Both the position numbers and the translations under genes were made by a program. A stretch of 64,000 bases of DNA from Stratiolaelaps scimitus (Eukaryota > Arthropoda > Arachnida > Mesostigmata > Laelapidae). A model generated the notes under the pieces. It saw only the letters and a list, made by a program, of their open reading frames with translations. It made no database searches and was not told where the DNA came from. Below are positions 1-10,772 of the stretch, one piece after another (within the stretch, counting starts at the first letter, position 1; each line of letters starts with the position of its first letter). Location of the stretch: the NCBI GenBank assembly GCA_019614645.1, contig JABWDB010000002.1, positions 11,321,501 to 11,385,500 of the forward strand, in the 5' to 3' direction.

Positions 1-2247
1 CTGTTGTTGCTCCTATTGTGAGAACCACTTGTTTCTGCTGCTATTGCTGGCGGGGCAAATTGAAATTTCGCGAATCACATTTTAATGATGAATCCACGCG
101 CGCCCAACTCGGATAACAATGGCCAATCGAGCTGCTGCGGCTCCCAGTAGCGGGGCGTATTGCTGTTATGGTGAAGAAAAGGAAACGGTCGCCCTAACGA
201 AGGCAGCGGCGCACGATCGTCTGGCTGCTGGCCCGGCCCTGCCCCGCCCGGCCCGGCTTATCTCTTCAGCAGGATCGGGATTAGGCGTTCGTTGGTAGGT
301 GTGTTTTGCTCTGCTTGTTCAGCTAGCAGCAGTGATAATAGCTGGCTCATACTGGCGGCGGCTCGTTGTGCGGATCGCAGGATCTTACTCTTTAGCTATG
401 TGTGGGTCTCTCTAGTTCTCTCTCAATCTGTCTCCTGCTCTATCTACCTGTCTATCCGTCTGTCGCTTGTCATTAACTCGTTAAAATAACAATAGACGAC
501 CGGTCGCGCCTGCCCGAAGGTCGCTCGTAACGGCTACTTTTCGATGAACGGGTCAGGGCATCACCCGGATGGCGGCGGTGGAACTTACAGGTACGCGACC
601 GTGATCGCCCCAGCCCACCGACGGTGATCTCATCGAACCTTACAGGCCCATCCACCGTGGACTCGCGCGATTATAAAACGTGGCCTCCACTCCCCGCTCA
701 TTACAGTCGGGATAATCCCAGCGACCAAGCTGAGGTGGATCATCAAGCTCATCAACGACTCGGCTAACTGACATCCTAAATTTAGGACTTTGCCAAGTGA
801 CTGTTTTCAATTGGCTGTAAAGGTAAGCTTCAGTTAATAGTTAGAGACGCAATATTATTAGTGTTAAATACTTTCGCAAGAAAAGAGTATAAATCGTTCA
901 AAGGAAAGGTTTCGAAATCAGATTGAACAAAAAGGCTCTGCTAATTTAGGTGCGCCATTTTGAGCTGTGGTGACCTCATCTCATTTCATATTACAAACGT
1001 TAGCACACTTCCACCACTATGAGCTGTGTACACATGTGCAGAAATACTATTTTAAGCAAAGACCTCACAAAATCCTGACGAAAGCACACGAGATGCATAA
1101 GATTCTCTTCGTTTTATTCTGGAAACGTTGACAACTACGTGAGCTACACTAGAGAGCTACAACTTGTGTTGTGATGTGACCAGACTGTACAAATACAGCA
1201 TCACATTGCGACAATACAATGAACGTTTAGTGAAAGTAATTAGACTTCGAAAGTCGTACAACGTCAGAGCTGAACCAATTTAGGCGGTACGATCTGGTGG
1301 ACAAATAGCTGGCTTACTAATTCGAATTGATAGCTTACATCTTTATCTAAAAATTCGGCCAATACCAGTAACGAGAGGTCCCGTAATATCATAACGGCAG
1401 GGTCACTAAATCCTAACATTTACGCCATACAGGTAATAGTGGGAGCTGTAAGCACTGTGTGATATCATTGCGAGGGTATTCACAAATATATCACTATGGA
1501 TATCCAATTCTAAATAGACCGATTAATCTATAACCTATTTGATGGGGATGATCTCCACGTTTGCCTTAAATTGTGAGTTCAACGTAGAAGCTAGTGTAGA
1601 GTACGTACTTACGTGATTAAAAATACTGCCACCCTCAACATCATTTGATTGGGACGATCGAGAGTAGCAAGGTTGGTGCAAGCAACTCATTACGGGTGCT
1701 CGAACCCGTACAGCAACGAGTCCTACTCCCAATAGATTTAAACGACTATTAAGTCGGCCTGATCGGTTCGGTCAATGGGAGGTCCATATGTCTATTATAT
1801 ATATATATATATATATATATACGCAAGACGGTCTAATTTTGCTAAGTGTGCCAGGCATCGTACACATATCCATAGGCTCGATAGCTTGGCGGCGCCGGTT
1901 ACTCCGGTTTGACAATCACTGTCTTCAGATTGTCGACCTTGAATACTGATCGCCGTTGGCAGGCAGATGTTGTTGTACACACCAATAGATAGTCGTCTTT
2001 CTCTCTGGAAGTAAATAAAGCCACCAATGTGTAGGGAGGGAGGGGGATAAAAGAAATGCAGAACCTTGCCCCGTCCCGAGATATCTCGAGTCTTGTGTTT
2101 ATGAATGGGGTCTGCTTCGCATCCACATAGGGTCACGTATACAATCATGATAATGTTTTAGACGTCGAATGTTTTAGATCGATTGCAGGAACTGTTTGCT
2201 CAAAATGTTTAGTAGCATGCTATAACCCGTGACATTTGTCGTTTCTT

Positions 2248-2249
<2 letters not shown>
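1..2249. other. No gene recognised
   Basis: This stretch has only short open frames with no recognisable domain. The first 700 bases are GC-rich with CTG/CTC-type low complexity. A pure TA microsatellite lies at about 1796-1820. Around 1690-1710 on the minus strand there is a B-box-like GGGTTCGAGC inside a short hairpin, but no complete tRNA cloverleaf can be drawn. Confidence 0.5.

Positions 2250-2298
<49 letters not shown>
2250..2298. repeat. TA microsatellite abutting a start codon
   Basis: This is an almost pure TA dinucleotide tract with a single C interruption near 2281. It ends one base before the ATG of the secreted-protein gene at 2300, so it either forms the 5' untranslated leader or sits just upstream of an acceptor (TATATATAG|ATGG). 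Confidence 0.9.
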
Positions 2299-2299
2299 G

Positions 2300-2847
2300 A
2301 TGGTCAGCTCGTACAGACTCGCAGTGATCGTGGTGGTAGGGGCTGTGTTGGTGAGCAATGTCTTGGCAAGCGTGGACGAACTCATAAAGGTTTTCGGCCA
2401 AGCTATTGACGAAGTTGTCCCGGCAGACCGGGCTGCCAAATACAAGGTCAGTTTTTGTAACACGTAGCCCTTATTCAACACAACCCTCATATACCCTCAT
2501 ATAGTCTAAGTTGAACTTTCAGCTTCGTGTACGTTCCCAAACCTCGATTACTAATGAATATACTAATCATTTAGGCGGGCGCGGAAAAGGTTCGGCCATG
2601 CCTGGAAGCCCTCGTGCCGAAAATCGGAGAACAGACACTCTCGCATATCCTCAACGGGATGGTTCCACTGGCGAAAAAGTGTGGAGCCGAACTAGATTCC
2701 GATGGCGACGTGGATACGCGCAAAGCGAAGTTTCTGGCATGTTGCAAGAAGGAAACCGAAGTCGCTTTCAATAGCCTTCCAGAGTCGGAGAGGCAAGCTT
2801 TCATGGAAGCCAAGATGTGCATCAAAGATATGATACTTAATTTTTAA
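2300..2847 (+). CDS. Small secreted cysteine-containing protein, two exons
   Basis: Exons are 2300-2446 and 2575-2847 (139 aa). Exon 1 encodes residues 1-49. It opens with MVSSYRLAVIVVVGAVLVSN, a typical signal peptide with probable cleavage after VLA near residue 23. The donor is AAG|GTCAGT. The acceptor TTTAG follows a TACTAAT branch-point-like box at 2561-2567, and the phase is 0. The mature protein is mostly helical in character, rich in Lys and Glu, with cysteines at 58, 85, 105, 106 and 131 and an acidic DSDGDVD stretch at 90-96. The stop is TAA. AATAAA lies at 3017-3022. I do not recognise the family. The size and layout resemble small secreted helical proteins of arthropods, but the cysteine spacing does not clearly match any family I can name. 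The odd cysteine count could allow a free thiol or dimerisation. Another acceptor at about 2522 would throw exon 2 out of frame. A non-coding first exon further upstream cannot be excluded. Confidence 0.72.
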
Positions 2848-3016
2848 ATGTTTCGATAAACGTAGGGTTAAATGAGAGAAATGCAAATTTGGAACTTTCA
2901 CACGTACCATAAAAAACATTACGACTTCATGCCTCCGAAAAGATCGTTGAACACGAACAACAAGAACGAGTCGGGTTACTTGCTTACCTTATTCTATTGA
3001 ACAGCTCAGTAGCGAT

Positions 3017-3022
3017 AATAAA
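3017..3022 (+). promoter_or_regulatory. Polyadenylation signal AATAAA
   Basis: A canonical hexamer about 170 bases after the stop codon of the secreted-protein gene, on the same strand. It is assigned by position only. Confidence 0.45.
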
Positions 3023-6000
3023 TAAGGCGAGTCGGTCTATCCCGTGTGACATACTAATGTGCGTATTGGTTTCTAAAAAAAACAGCTATCCGCTTCTCTC
3101 TACTCTTCAATGGGGATTATGGGCAAAAATATGTCAAACCCAACATGGTTTCAACTCTGTATCGTCAGTGGTTTGCGCTAACTCTTGCTAGCAACTGCGT
3201 CGAAGGTCACATTAGATGCTATTTACAACTCTTGTCTGTGGCTAAGACCAATCGAAGGTACGAACAAAATAGGAGACATGAAACACATTATCCATCGACT
3301 AACAAATACTTACGTAGAATATTTTTGTAGGAACCTCAGCAAACAATAACAACAAACTCAAAGGCTGTTATAATATTTGAAAATAATATACCGTCTCCTA
3401 ATAACGGCCAACGAGAAGTAAACGCGAGGAGATCTTCTCGTACAGAAGCGTCTCTGAATGAAGGCTCCTCGCTCCGAGCAGCGTCTTTTATTCTTGCCAC
3501 CTCGGCCTCCACCTCAGCCTCTTAGATCTCTCGCGCCTTTGAGCGAACTCTGCCAAGCGGCAATTTCGATAACATTGTCAAATTCACCACGGGCAGCTGT
3601 CCACGATGGCGAAACGGCCGCTTCGGCTCTCTCTGCAAAGACGTAGAGGATATTGGTCTGACCGGCTTCGAGGCAACGTGATAGACGACGCCGAGCTCTG
3701 CTGAATGAGCGGGATTTCTTGCTCAGTCGTTCAAAGCGTAGCATAGGAAGGCGACCGAAAAAACGTCTCCTTTTCAATATTTTACATACATGAACGCCAA
3801 CATGTGTGGAGAGAAGCCTTTAAGAGTACTTCGCTATGCTGTCTGTCTCCAGGGGGCCGCTGCAGAGGACGAAGAGGTCAAAAACCCGTCGAAAAAAAAA
3901 CAGGGTAGGACGAGGACAAACCTGCAAGTGATGTTGTCAGTGGGGGGGGGGGGCGATGGGATGAGCGGGTTGGGCCAGGGCAGTGGCGCAATGAATTGTG
4001 AAGATAGCGAGAGGTCAAACAGGGATACCCTTGTTCTGTAGTGAGGCGCATCGACCATCTAATGAATAGCCAGGCGCAAGTAAGTCTAGTGTCAAATGAG
4101 AAAATCGATTTGAGAAACGGACAAAAGTTTCGTTGTGAGTCGGTTAAATTTTGTTCCTCTGCCATCATCGGGACCTTCCCGCGTGGCCTAATCATTTCCT
4201 TGGGTGAGTGGGGTAACGAGACTATGCAATACGGTGACGGCTTGGGACGGTCGCAGGGTCGCCTGGTTTAGTATGATTCCAAGGTTTGTAACTTTAGGAA
4301 AACGTAGGCTGCCATTACTAAAGGACCACCCATTGTGCAACATCGCAGCCTTTTTACGCGCGCTCTAGGACAGTGGCCACAAAATAGGCTGAGATGTGTA
4401 AGCTATTGAAGTGCTACTGATTTCAAGCGATCGGCTTAACTTCACCGTATTTTCATTAATTTCCTGATGAGAATTTCAAAAATATATTTATATTTATTCA
4501 GTTTTTCAGTTTCCAAGATTGACAATATTACATAGTGCATGTTTTAAATATTATTTTAAGCATACACGAAGGAGGTTATTATTAATGAGATTAAGCTGAC
4601 TTTTTGATTAATACTTTTACCCGTTCTCGGGGGGTGGAGGTCAAATTTTTGACCCACTTGAACCACACAATAGATCCGCAAACAAAATCCTTCTTTTGTT
4701 GATCTTACTATTTTGTTCTTGCTACGAGGATAATAATAATAGTAGCATGTGGCCGCCGACGTTCAGCATCCTAGAGTCGTCATGATGCATCCATATTTCC
4801 AATATTTCTACCATCACCACTATAATACAGACTTGTCTATTAGTGGTCTATGTACCCTTCTTTCCATCGCCGGCTATCGCATTGTTCCAGTGTTTGACTG
4901 ATACCTGTCGTAATCAGCACCATGGTGCTGCTTGTCGTGGCTATAACTGCAACATGTCATCACTCAGTCAGTGCTGTTCTAGTGTCTATCGCGTCTACAA
5001 TACGAGCAGCATCTACATGCTATTGTATACAATCTATATACTTTATTATAGTTCGTTGTGCAACGAAATAGTACATCCAAAGAAGCTACACACGTGGCAT
5101 TATTTGTGAGTAACTTTTATAGTGGACGTTTTTACTGACGTCTCCACTCTCTCCCCGATCGTTTTTGTCAGATTTTATTATAGATAATTAATGCACACAA
5201 AAAGTAATTTCGAAGTGACTGTCTACTTGCAGCACATTATGGTAAAATAGTTTAGTGCGCGAGGCGTTATCTGCCGCGTAACTTCTTGTTAGCCTAATCT
5301 TATGTTTTCACCTACTAATCACCAATTCTTACGCCCGCGCACACGCGCAGCCACGTAATCGTTAGTTGAGACGACCGACGTGAGATTCTACAGCAGCAAC
5401 AAAAATGAAATCCTACATCCGAGCTGACAAAAGCCTTGAGATGCAACGATCGAACGCAGGCTAGATGGAGACGCATTTATTCTCAAGATACGGTCGTCAG
5501 GCTAAAAGAGAGCTCGTTTGGTTTCAGGAGTGTCAACGTGTAAGTTGTTTCACTGACACTCCACTTACTGTCGCAGATATCGAAAGGGTCGTTGTGCGAA
5601 TGAACCTATGGGTGCAAGGCGTATGGCAGGCTCCCCTTCGGTTCCTGGAACGGCATCAAGATCGATTGAAATGACGACTTGACCCGCTCTACCCTGCCCC
5701 ATATTGTCCCATATTCGTGAACAGCTAGCGTAACGCCTAAATCCATTCTCACCTTTACCCCAGCTTTGGGCGCTGTGTAGTCCCTGCCGACGGGAGCCGT
5801 CTCCTCCTCTTGCTGTAGTGACCCTCTTCGCTTCTCTTCTTTTTTTTTTTTGCTGAAACGTCGAAGTCAGCCAAAAGTACCGAAGGATCAGACAGCCTGC
5901 CCGGGTTTTCGTCGATGGAATACCCTGTCGACCTCGCCTCCGCGTCGTTGGGCCACTTCGCCGGAAACGCAAGAAGGTGTCATCACAATTTGAAATTCGG

Positions 6001-6488
6001 CGCCATTACTCGAATTACAGTAGGGCGGCAGCACTGCACCGTACTGCCGCTCTGGGGAGAGAAAAAAGCGGGGGAGCAGCCCAGTTCTCTCCAGCGGCGG
6101 CGGCGGTGGAACAGCGATGGCGGACAGGGAACGCGGAGGACGGCTTGCTCTTTCGGGCGGGCCACCATGAACGGGAATTGGCGCAGCGATGGGCGAACAG
6201 AATGAACACAGCAGCAGAAGCAGAGGAACGAAGGAACGGAGCAAGTAACGGCCGACCGACCGAGAGGCCGGCAGACGGGAGGCAGGAGACAGAACTGCTG
6301 GCCCGTCCGCCTCGCTAATGGCTAACGTTTGAGGTCATTCCGTCTGCCTGCTAGGTATGTTGGCGTAAGAGGAACACTGGAAAGATTCGGGGTAGTACCG
6401 TCACGTCAGAACGACATGGCGACGCAGGCGACTCCACTCATACTGTCGACCATTCTCCTCTACGAACATATACGATGAGTATACACTT

Positions 6489-6492
<4 letters not shown>

Positions 6493-6583
<91 letters not shown>
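6493..6583. repeat. Long TA microsatellite
   Basis: About 91 bp of TA dinucleotides with one phase break near 6520 (AA). It is one of the longest pure tracts in the window. Confidence 0.95.
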
Positions 6584-6585
<2 letters not shown>

Positions 6586-7331
6586 AGTATTGTCCTTGGT
6601 TGGTATGGCGTGCTGGACGCGTTTTGATACAGCAGTAGCGGAGAGACGGCGGCGTTTTGAGAGGGGCAGCATAAGGTGTCATCTTTTACAAGACGCTCGA
6701 ATAAAAATGTGCTATGCTTCTACCGTTCATGCTTCCGGCACGTTTGGGCACAACCATAGCCAAATGCCGACAGTGGCTGTGGGCGCTTCAGGGCGCATTC
6801 GGTCTAGGGCGGGGTCCAATCTCGAGGTCCCCCCTCCACGCTACGAGAACAGGGATGACAGAGAAGGGTCATCACGTGACACTACGCCATCACATGTGCC
6901 CCATCTACGGCCGCATGCCTAGAGTGTTCCACCGTACCGCCGCGCTATTGGCGGGCGACGAGCTGGGTGAGATCAGGGAGAGCGCTGTTGGCGTTTGAGA
7001 AACAAAAAGAGCATGGGGGGGGCAGAGAAGGCAAATACGTGAAGAACGAAGAAGCCCCAGGAAGCGAAGGACGCTGAGCCCCAGCTTCTTTCGTTAGCGT
7101 TGGACTATAGGGAAGGGCAACGGGAAAAAGACGTTTGCGCTCCTGCTTTGGCCGCCGGATGAGGAAAGAGGAAAAAGACGTCGGTAGAACCGTGGTCGGC
7201 TGCGTCTGCTGGCCCGAGCCGGAACAGTCACTGCGTTCCATTCCCTGCACTGCGACGAAGGAAAGAACTGTGCGTGGGGACGGGAGGCTTCCGAATTTCG
7301 GACAATTGCCAAATTATTCCTCCTACATTGT

Positions 7332-7332
<1 letters not shown>

Positions 7333-7363
<31 letters not shown>
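7333..7363. repeat. CT microsatellite
   Basis: An almost pure CT dinucleotide run in otherwise GC-rich DNA. Confidence 0.9.
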
Positions 7364-8594
7364 CCTGTGTCGGTCTCCCTGGCGCGTGCAAACGTTCCAC
7401 TTGACTACAGATAAGCGAACGTATACCCAGAGGCTAGGGCTTGCCGGCACGAGGATGGCACACATTCACGACGACATCAGCGACAACAACGAATGTCCGT
7501 TGTGCTGCAGCAGAAGCGAACGGATGTACATCCGATAGATACGCTTCTGCATGGACACAAGTATCGGGTTAGGTAGCATAGTAGTACAATTTATAACATG
7601 GTAGCTGTTGTTATAAGTGTGCTAAGTACTTCAATATGGATGTGTGCGCACGCGCTGCGAGTGCAACACGGAAATGAGTAGACTCCGTTTGTATCGTATA
7701 ATTCGATCCAATGCAGGCGACACCACATGTCCCGAGTCGACGTTCGAGCTGAAAAACCAGCCCTGTTCCTGAATCAGCACCATTTTTCGTGTCGATTCGT
7801 GTGTTGGGTGAAAGCGTCAGTGTTACCTGCAGCCCTTGCGAGCTCCGTGCACACTAGATCAGGGTACACGTCTCGACAGGGTAAATCTTGTGCTACGTCT
7901 AGATATTCCCTTCGCCTGCCTATCACCGGGAGCTTGGAAAATGGACAACAAGCTAGCGCGGACCAGCCCCCCCCAGGAGGATCTCGCTAAAACGGCCTCG
8001 GTTCGCGCACAGAGGGGTGTATTTTGCGTTATATTGAAACGCTCTTTCGTTCTCTTCAGGTGCCATCGAATACGACGACGTGAGCAGAATGTACACAGAT
8101 CTTTTGGGCCTCTTTCTCCTTTGCCTGAACTTCGCCTATAGACAGGATAGGAGGCGATATACACCTCGCACCCGTCGATGGATGCAGTACGCCCGGCAAG
8201 GACTGCCCTTACAATCCATCCACAGCACACGAGATAGTATTATAGACAACAGAGATTGGTGGAAAGTCCAGGGATTGCCTTCCGTTGTCAGGCCCTTCAG
8301 TCCTTCGGCTAGAAATATCTAATCTATGGGATTCGAAGAAATATCGACCCAGGTTGAGTTGCTCATACGATAAATGCCAGCTCGACACTTAGTTAGGCTC
8401 GAAGCCAACAGTTGAGTTCATGGCAAAATTAAAGGTGAGTCTAAATGACTTATGAAAAAACTGGCCAAGACATCGCTAGCACCTTGGTGACGTCTTCGCT
8501 CTGGGATCCAAGGGGAAAACCATTCAAGATGACAGTTCCCATCTCGTACGCTAAATTCCTTCATATATGTTCACTGAGTTTAATTGTACAAGCA

Positions 8595-9038
8595 TTACAA
8601 ATCTGACCGCCTTGGATCTCTTTTTTTTTTGGGACCTCCGTAGATTTTTACACAAAGCATCCGAGAATCCGGTTTGTAATAGACATTATTTGCTGGGATG
8701 ACAAAGTTAAGCCTAACATCGCGGAAAGCGGGATGTTCCAGGATATTCAAGACACGCGAAACGAGAATAAGCCTAACTCGGCACCATCTCCAATATCTAG
8801 GCAATTACGTGAGCTTAGGGAAATTCCGGACGGTTCAAAACATCTGATTAGATTCTCCAAGCTTGTTCAGTGAAACCGAACTGGAGTCAACATTGTCCAA
8901 TACCGTAGTATTAGTAAAAAATTGCCTTTTCCGATGGACAATCTTTCGAGAACGTTTCCTACGGTAAACTCGCCTTCGACGAGTATGATGCCCAGCCCTA
9001 GCAGGGCGTCGGCAATACATCGCACGACTTCGCACCAT
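8595..9038 (-). pseudogene. Capsid-like remnant of an endogenous CRESS-DNA virus
   Basis: One minus-strand frame runs from an ATG at 9038 to a stop at 8595, interrupted by stops at 8837-8835 and 8807-8805. The first 40 codons are extremely basic (clusters such as RRRRVYRRKRSRK), as in capsid proteins of circoviruses and related CRESS-DNA viruses, whose Arg-rich amino terminus binds DNA. After that come FFTNTT and a Ser/Leu-rich stretch. In known capsids the jelly-roll begins there. The remaining approximately 145 codons are too divergent for me to confirm the jelly-roll. Support from context: the frame points away from a rep fragment that starts about 440 bp to its right, giving the ambisense cap/rep order of circovirus-like genomes. 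An overlapping 88-codon frame on the same strand (9133-8867) looks protein-like but lacks an ATG, and I treat it as a shadow. The remnant is non-functional. Capsid identity rests on the basic amino terminus and position. Confidence 0.5.
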
Positions 9039-9475
9039 TGCTGCCTGTCAAGGCTGCTCCAATCGTTGTCTATTAGTTCCGTGATAATCTCTCTCCCGTA
9101 ATACACGAGCGCCTCCAACAGCAACCTTCGCAAATCTTGAGGGCATTAGATACGACGAAAGAGGCCTAACGTTCAAGGGCCTTTTCGTTCCCCGCGTAAC
9201 CCATTGCGCATCACGCCACCGCTTATATAGGTTTGTGCTACCTAGTCAGTGCGATCTAGGCCCTTGTCACGGAGGTTGCGGGCAATTGAAGGCGTAACCT
9301 CCGAGTTCACTATGATCGCTTGTGACGTGTGTATGAGAATTAGCCAATACAGGGTTCAGCTCATGCCGTCACATGACAAGGCACAACCCTACCACGCGGA
9401 GCGAATTACCTACAATTACCACGACTTCTACCTACCCCAACCAAGGAGCATCCAATACCTGTGGCTGCTCCGGCG
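9039..9475. other. Viral intergenic region between cap-like and rep-like remnants
   Basis: This segment separates the divergent capsid-like and rep-like remnants, the position of the replication origin in ambisense CRESS-DNA viruses. An 8-bp perfect stem (CGGAGGTT at 9270-9277, AACCTCCG at 9296-9303) has an 18-base loop. The loop does not contain the usual NANTATTAC nonanucleotide, so origin identity is only a suggestion. The right part (from about 9317) is shared with the inverted copy near 10.2 kb. A 17-codon window there (ACD.C.R..QY.VQLMP) is conserved in frame between the two copies. Confidence 0.4.
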
Positions 9476-9606
9476 ATAGAATCAAGAAGAACTGCACGGA
9501 ATTATTTTTTCACACTCAATACTCTGAGCCCGCATGATCGTGAACGCATTGCTACGACGTATCACCGATCACCGGCACCCCACATTTACAGGGTTATGTG
9601 CGACTT
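9476..9606 (+). pseudogene. Rep fragment of endogenous CRESS-DNA virus (plus-strand copy)
   Basis: Rep is the viral HUH endonuclease/helicase that nicks the origin and drives rolling-circle replication. This fragment holds the two amino-terminal endonuclease motifs. Motif I is FTLN at 9509-9520 (usual form FTLNN). Motif II is GTPHLQGY at about 9574-9597, with the metal-binding His and the preceding Gly-Thr-Pro typical of the family. The motifs lie in different frames, so there is a frameshift between about 9521 and 9570. The codon equivalent to the start ATG of the other copy is ATA at 9476-9478. Homology ends near 9606, where the DNA runs directly into the tail of the inverted rep copy. The fragment is dead. 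I give only motifs and positions. Confidence 0.83.
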
Positions 9607-10101
9607 CCGGAGCCAGCCCCCAATGATTTGCCAATTCGAGCAGGTCCAACGAGAACGTACACGTCTGTGCGGAAATTTCGTTCGGATGGCGCGTTCTGCA
9701 GAGCTTACAATTCCCGCAACCCATGATAATATCTGACAAATAGAGCGGGGCGTTCTTCCCTAACAGCCAAGTGCCCGTTGGTTGATGGCTTAATAATAAG
9801 AACGGCTTCTTCCAAGTCCGTTCGTTGTCCGGGGTTGATTCGCTTACCAAATTGGGTCGTTATTCCGCCCTTGGAGCAGTAGGCTATATCTTGTTTCTCG
9901 GATCCTCGGCCGGCTTAAATGTACGCACGTTCTCTCATGATAGATTAAACCTAAAAGAAAAAAGATTTAGCCAATATCAATAATATCTCGTCACCGAAGT
10001 TAATGAAGGAAGCCCGCTGACTATTGGAAGTGTTCATGATTATGCCGGCTCGGATTATTGAGTGTGAAACAATAATGCCGTGCAGTTCTTCTTGCCTCCA
10101 T
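9594..10101 (-). pseudogene. Rep fragment of endogenous CRESS-DNA virus (minus-strand copy)
   Basis: This second rep remnant is inverted relative to the first. It starts with an ATG at 10101-10099 and carries motif I FTLNN at 10068-10054, then hits a stop at 10023-10021. The region that should hold motif II is lost or scrambled (about 9920-10020, AT-rich with several stops). In another frame motif III, YCSKGG, begins at 9881, followed by a GQRTDLEE block, the family's characteristic linker to the helicase, and an RYYHGLREL block. A TAA interrupts this frame at 9707-9705. The helicase Walker A motif GPARIGKS lies at 9647-9624, and the frame ends at 9596-9594. The order motif I, III, linker, Walker A is diagnostic of Rep. 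The Walker B and later helicase motifs are absent because the sequence joins the plus-strand copy there. Confidence 0.88.
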
Positions 10102-10239
10102 CGCCGGAGCAGGTATTAGATCTTCCTTGGTTTTGGTAATTGCAGTTAATCCGTTCCGCATCGTACCTCTATGCCATGTCATGCGATGGGCATGAGCTGA
10201 ACCATGTACTGGTTAGTTCTTGCACACTCGTCACAAGCG

Positions 10240-10734
10240 GGCCTAGCTTGCGAGTGCTGCAATGCAGTGGACTTTTGAAGAGACGTGATATTTTTTTATG
10301 CCTTTCATGTCTCGCACGAACGTGTAGTTTGTGATGACCGAGCATATGGATATATTCGTGATCTAGTACTTTCACATGTTATCATCATTAATAGCTATCC
10401 CTTAATTATATAGCTTAGCAAAATTAAGGTGTTTCTTTTATGGCAATGACAATGGATCATAGATAATTATCGATGTTCCCACGCACAAGCGAAGTAGGCA
10501 GTGTCTGTTACTCAGAAGTTTCTCTCGACATTTCCATGTAGTAATGCCGTGCGGATAAGCCCGATGGCTGATGGGAGGAGGGCTGAGGGCAAACGCTAGC
10601 CGCCAATGAAGGTATATTTGTTACTCAGAAGGAGAAATACGTATACATTACAACCCAACCAACAGAAGTGCCGCGACGACACAAATAACGTATATTTGCT
10701 AGCTCCGCAAAGAGTTCTCCGTATCCAAAGTACT

Positions 10735-10772
<38 letters not shown>

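Larger units (their letters stand above)
2848..8594. other. No supported gene; low-complexity DNA and microsatellites
   Basis: No frame here carries a recognisable domain with splice sites. The stretch has a poly-G run near 3942, GC-rich purine/pyrimidine low complexity at about 5900-6320 and 6740-7260, a 91-bp TA tract at 6493-6583, and a CT microsatellite at about 7333-7363. The longest open frames (about 100-135 codons, mainly Arg/Ser/Pro) overlap each other on both strands, as expected of GC-rich non-coding DNA. Confidence 0.45.
9317..10239. repeat. Imperfect inverted repeat made by two viral copies
   Basis: About 9317-9556 on the plus strand matches about 10239-10028 on the minus strand. 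The alignment covers the rep start and motif I and roughly 150 bp of upstream leader, with many substitutions and a few small indels. Long identical blocks include GGTTCAGCTCATGCC and AAGAAGAACTGCACGG. The two copies converge tail to tail at about 9606-9620. The divergence between arms shows the rearrangement is old, or that two different but related viral genomes were joined. Confidence 0.85.

Noticed and set aside
1680..1740. B-box-like GGGTTCGAGC on the minus strand
   Set aside because: The T stem has a mismatch at its closing pair, and no A box or acceptor stem is present at the right distance.
8867..9133. Protein-like 88-codon minus frame
   Set aside because: No ATG start, and it overlaps the Arg-rich capsid-like frame, which fits the viral context better.
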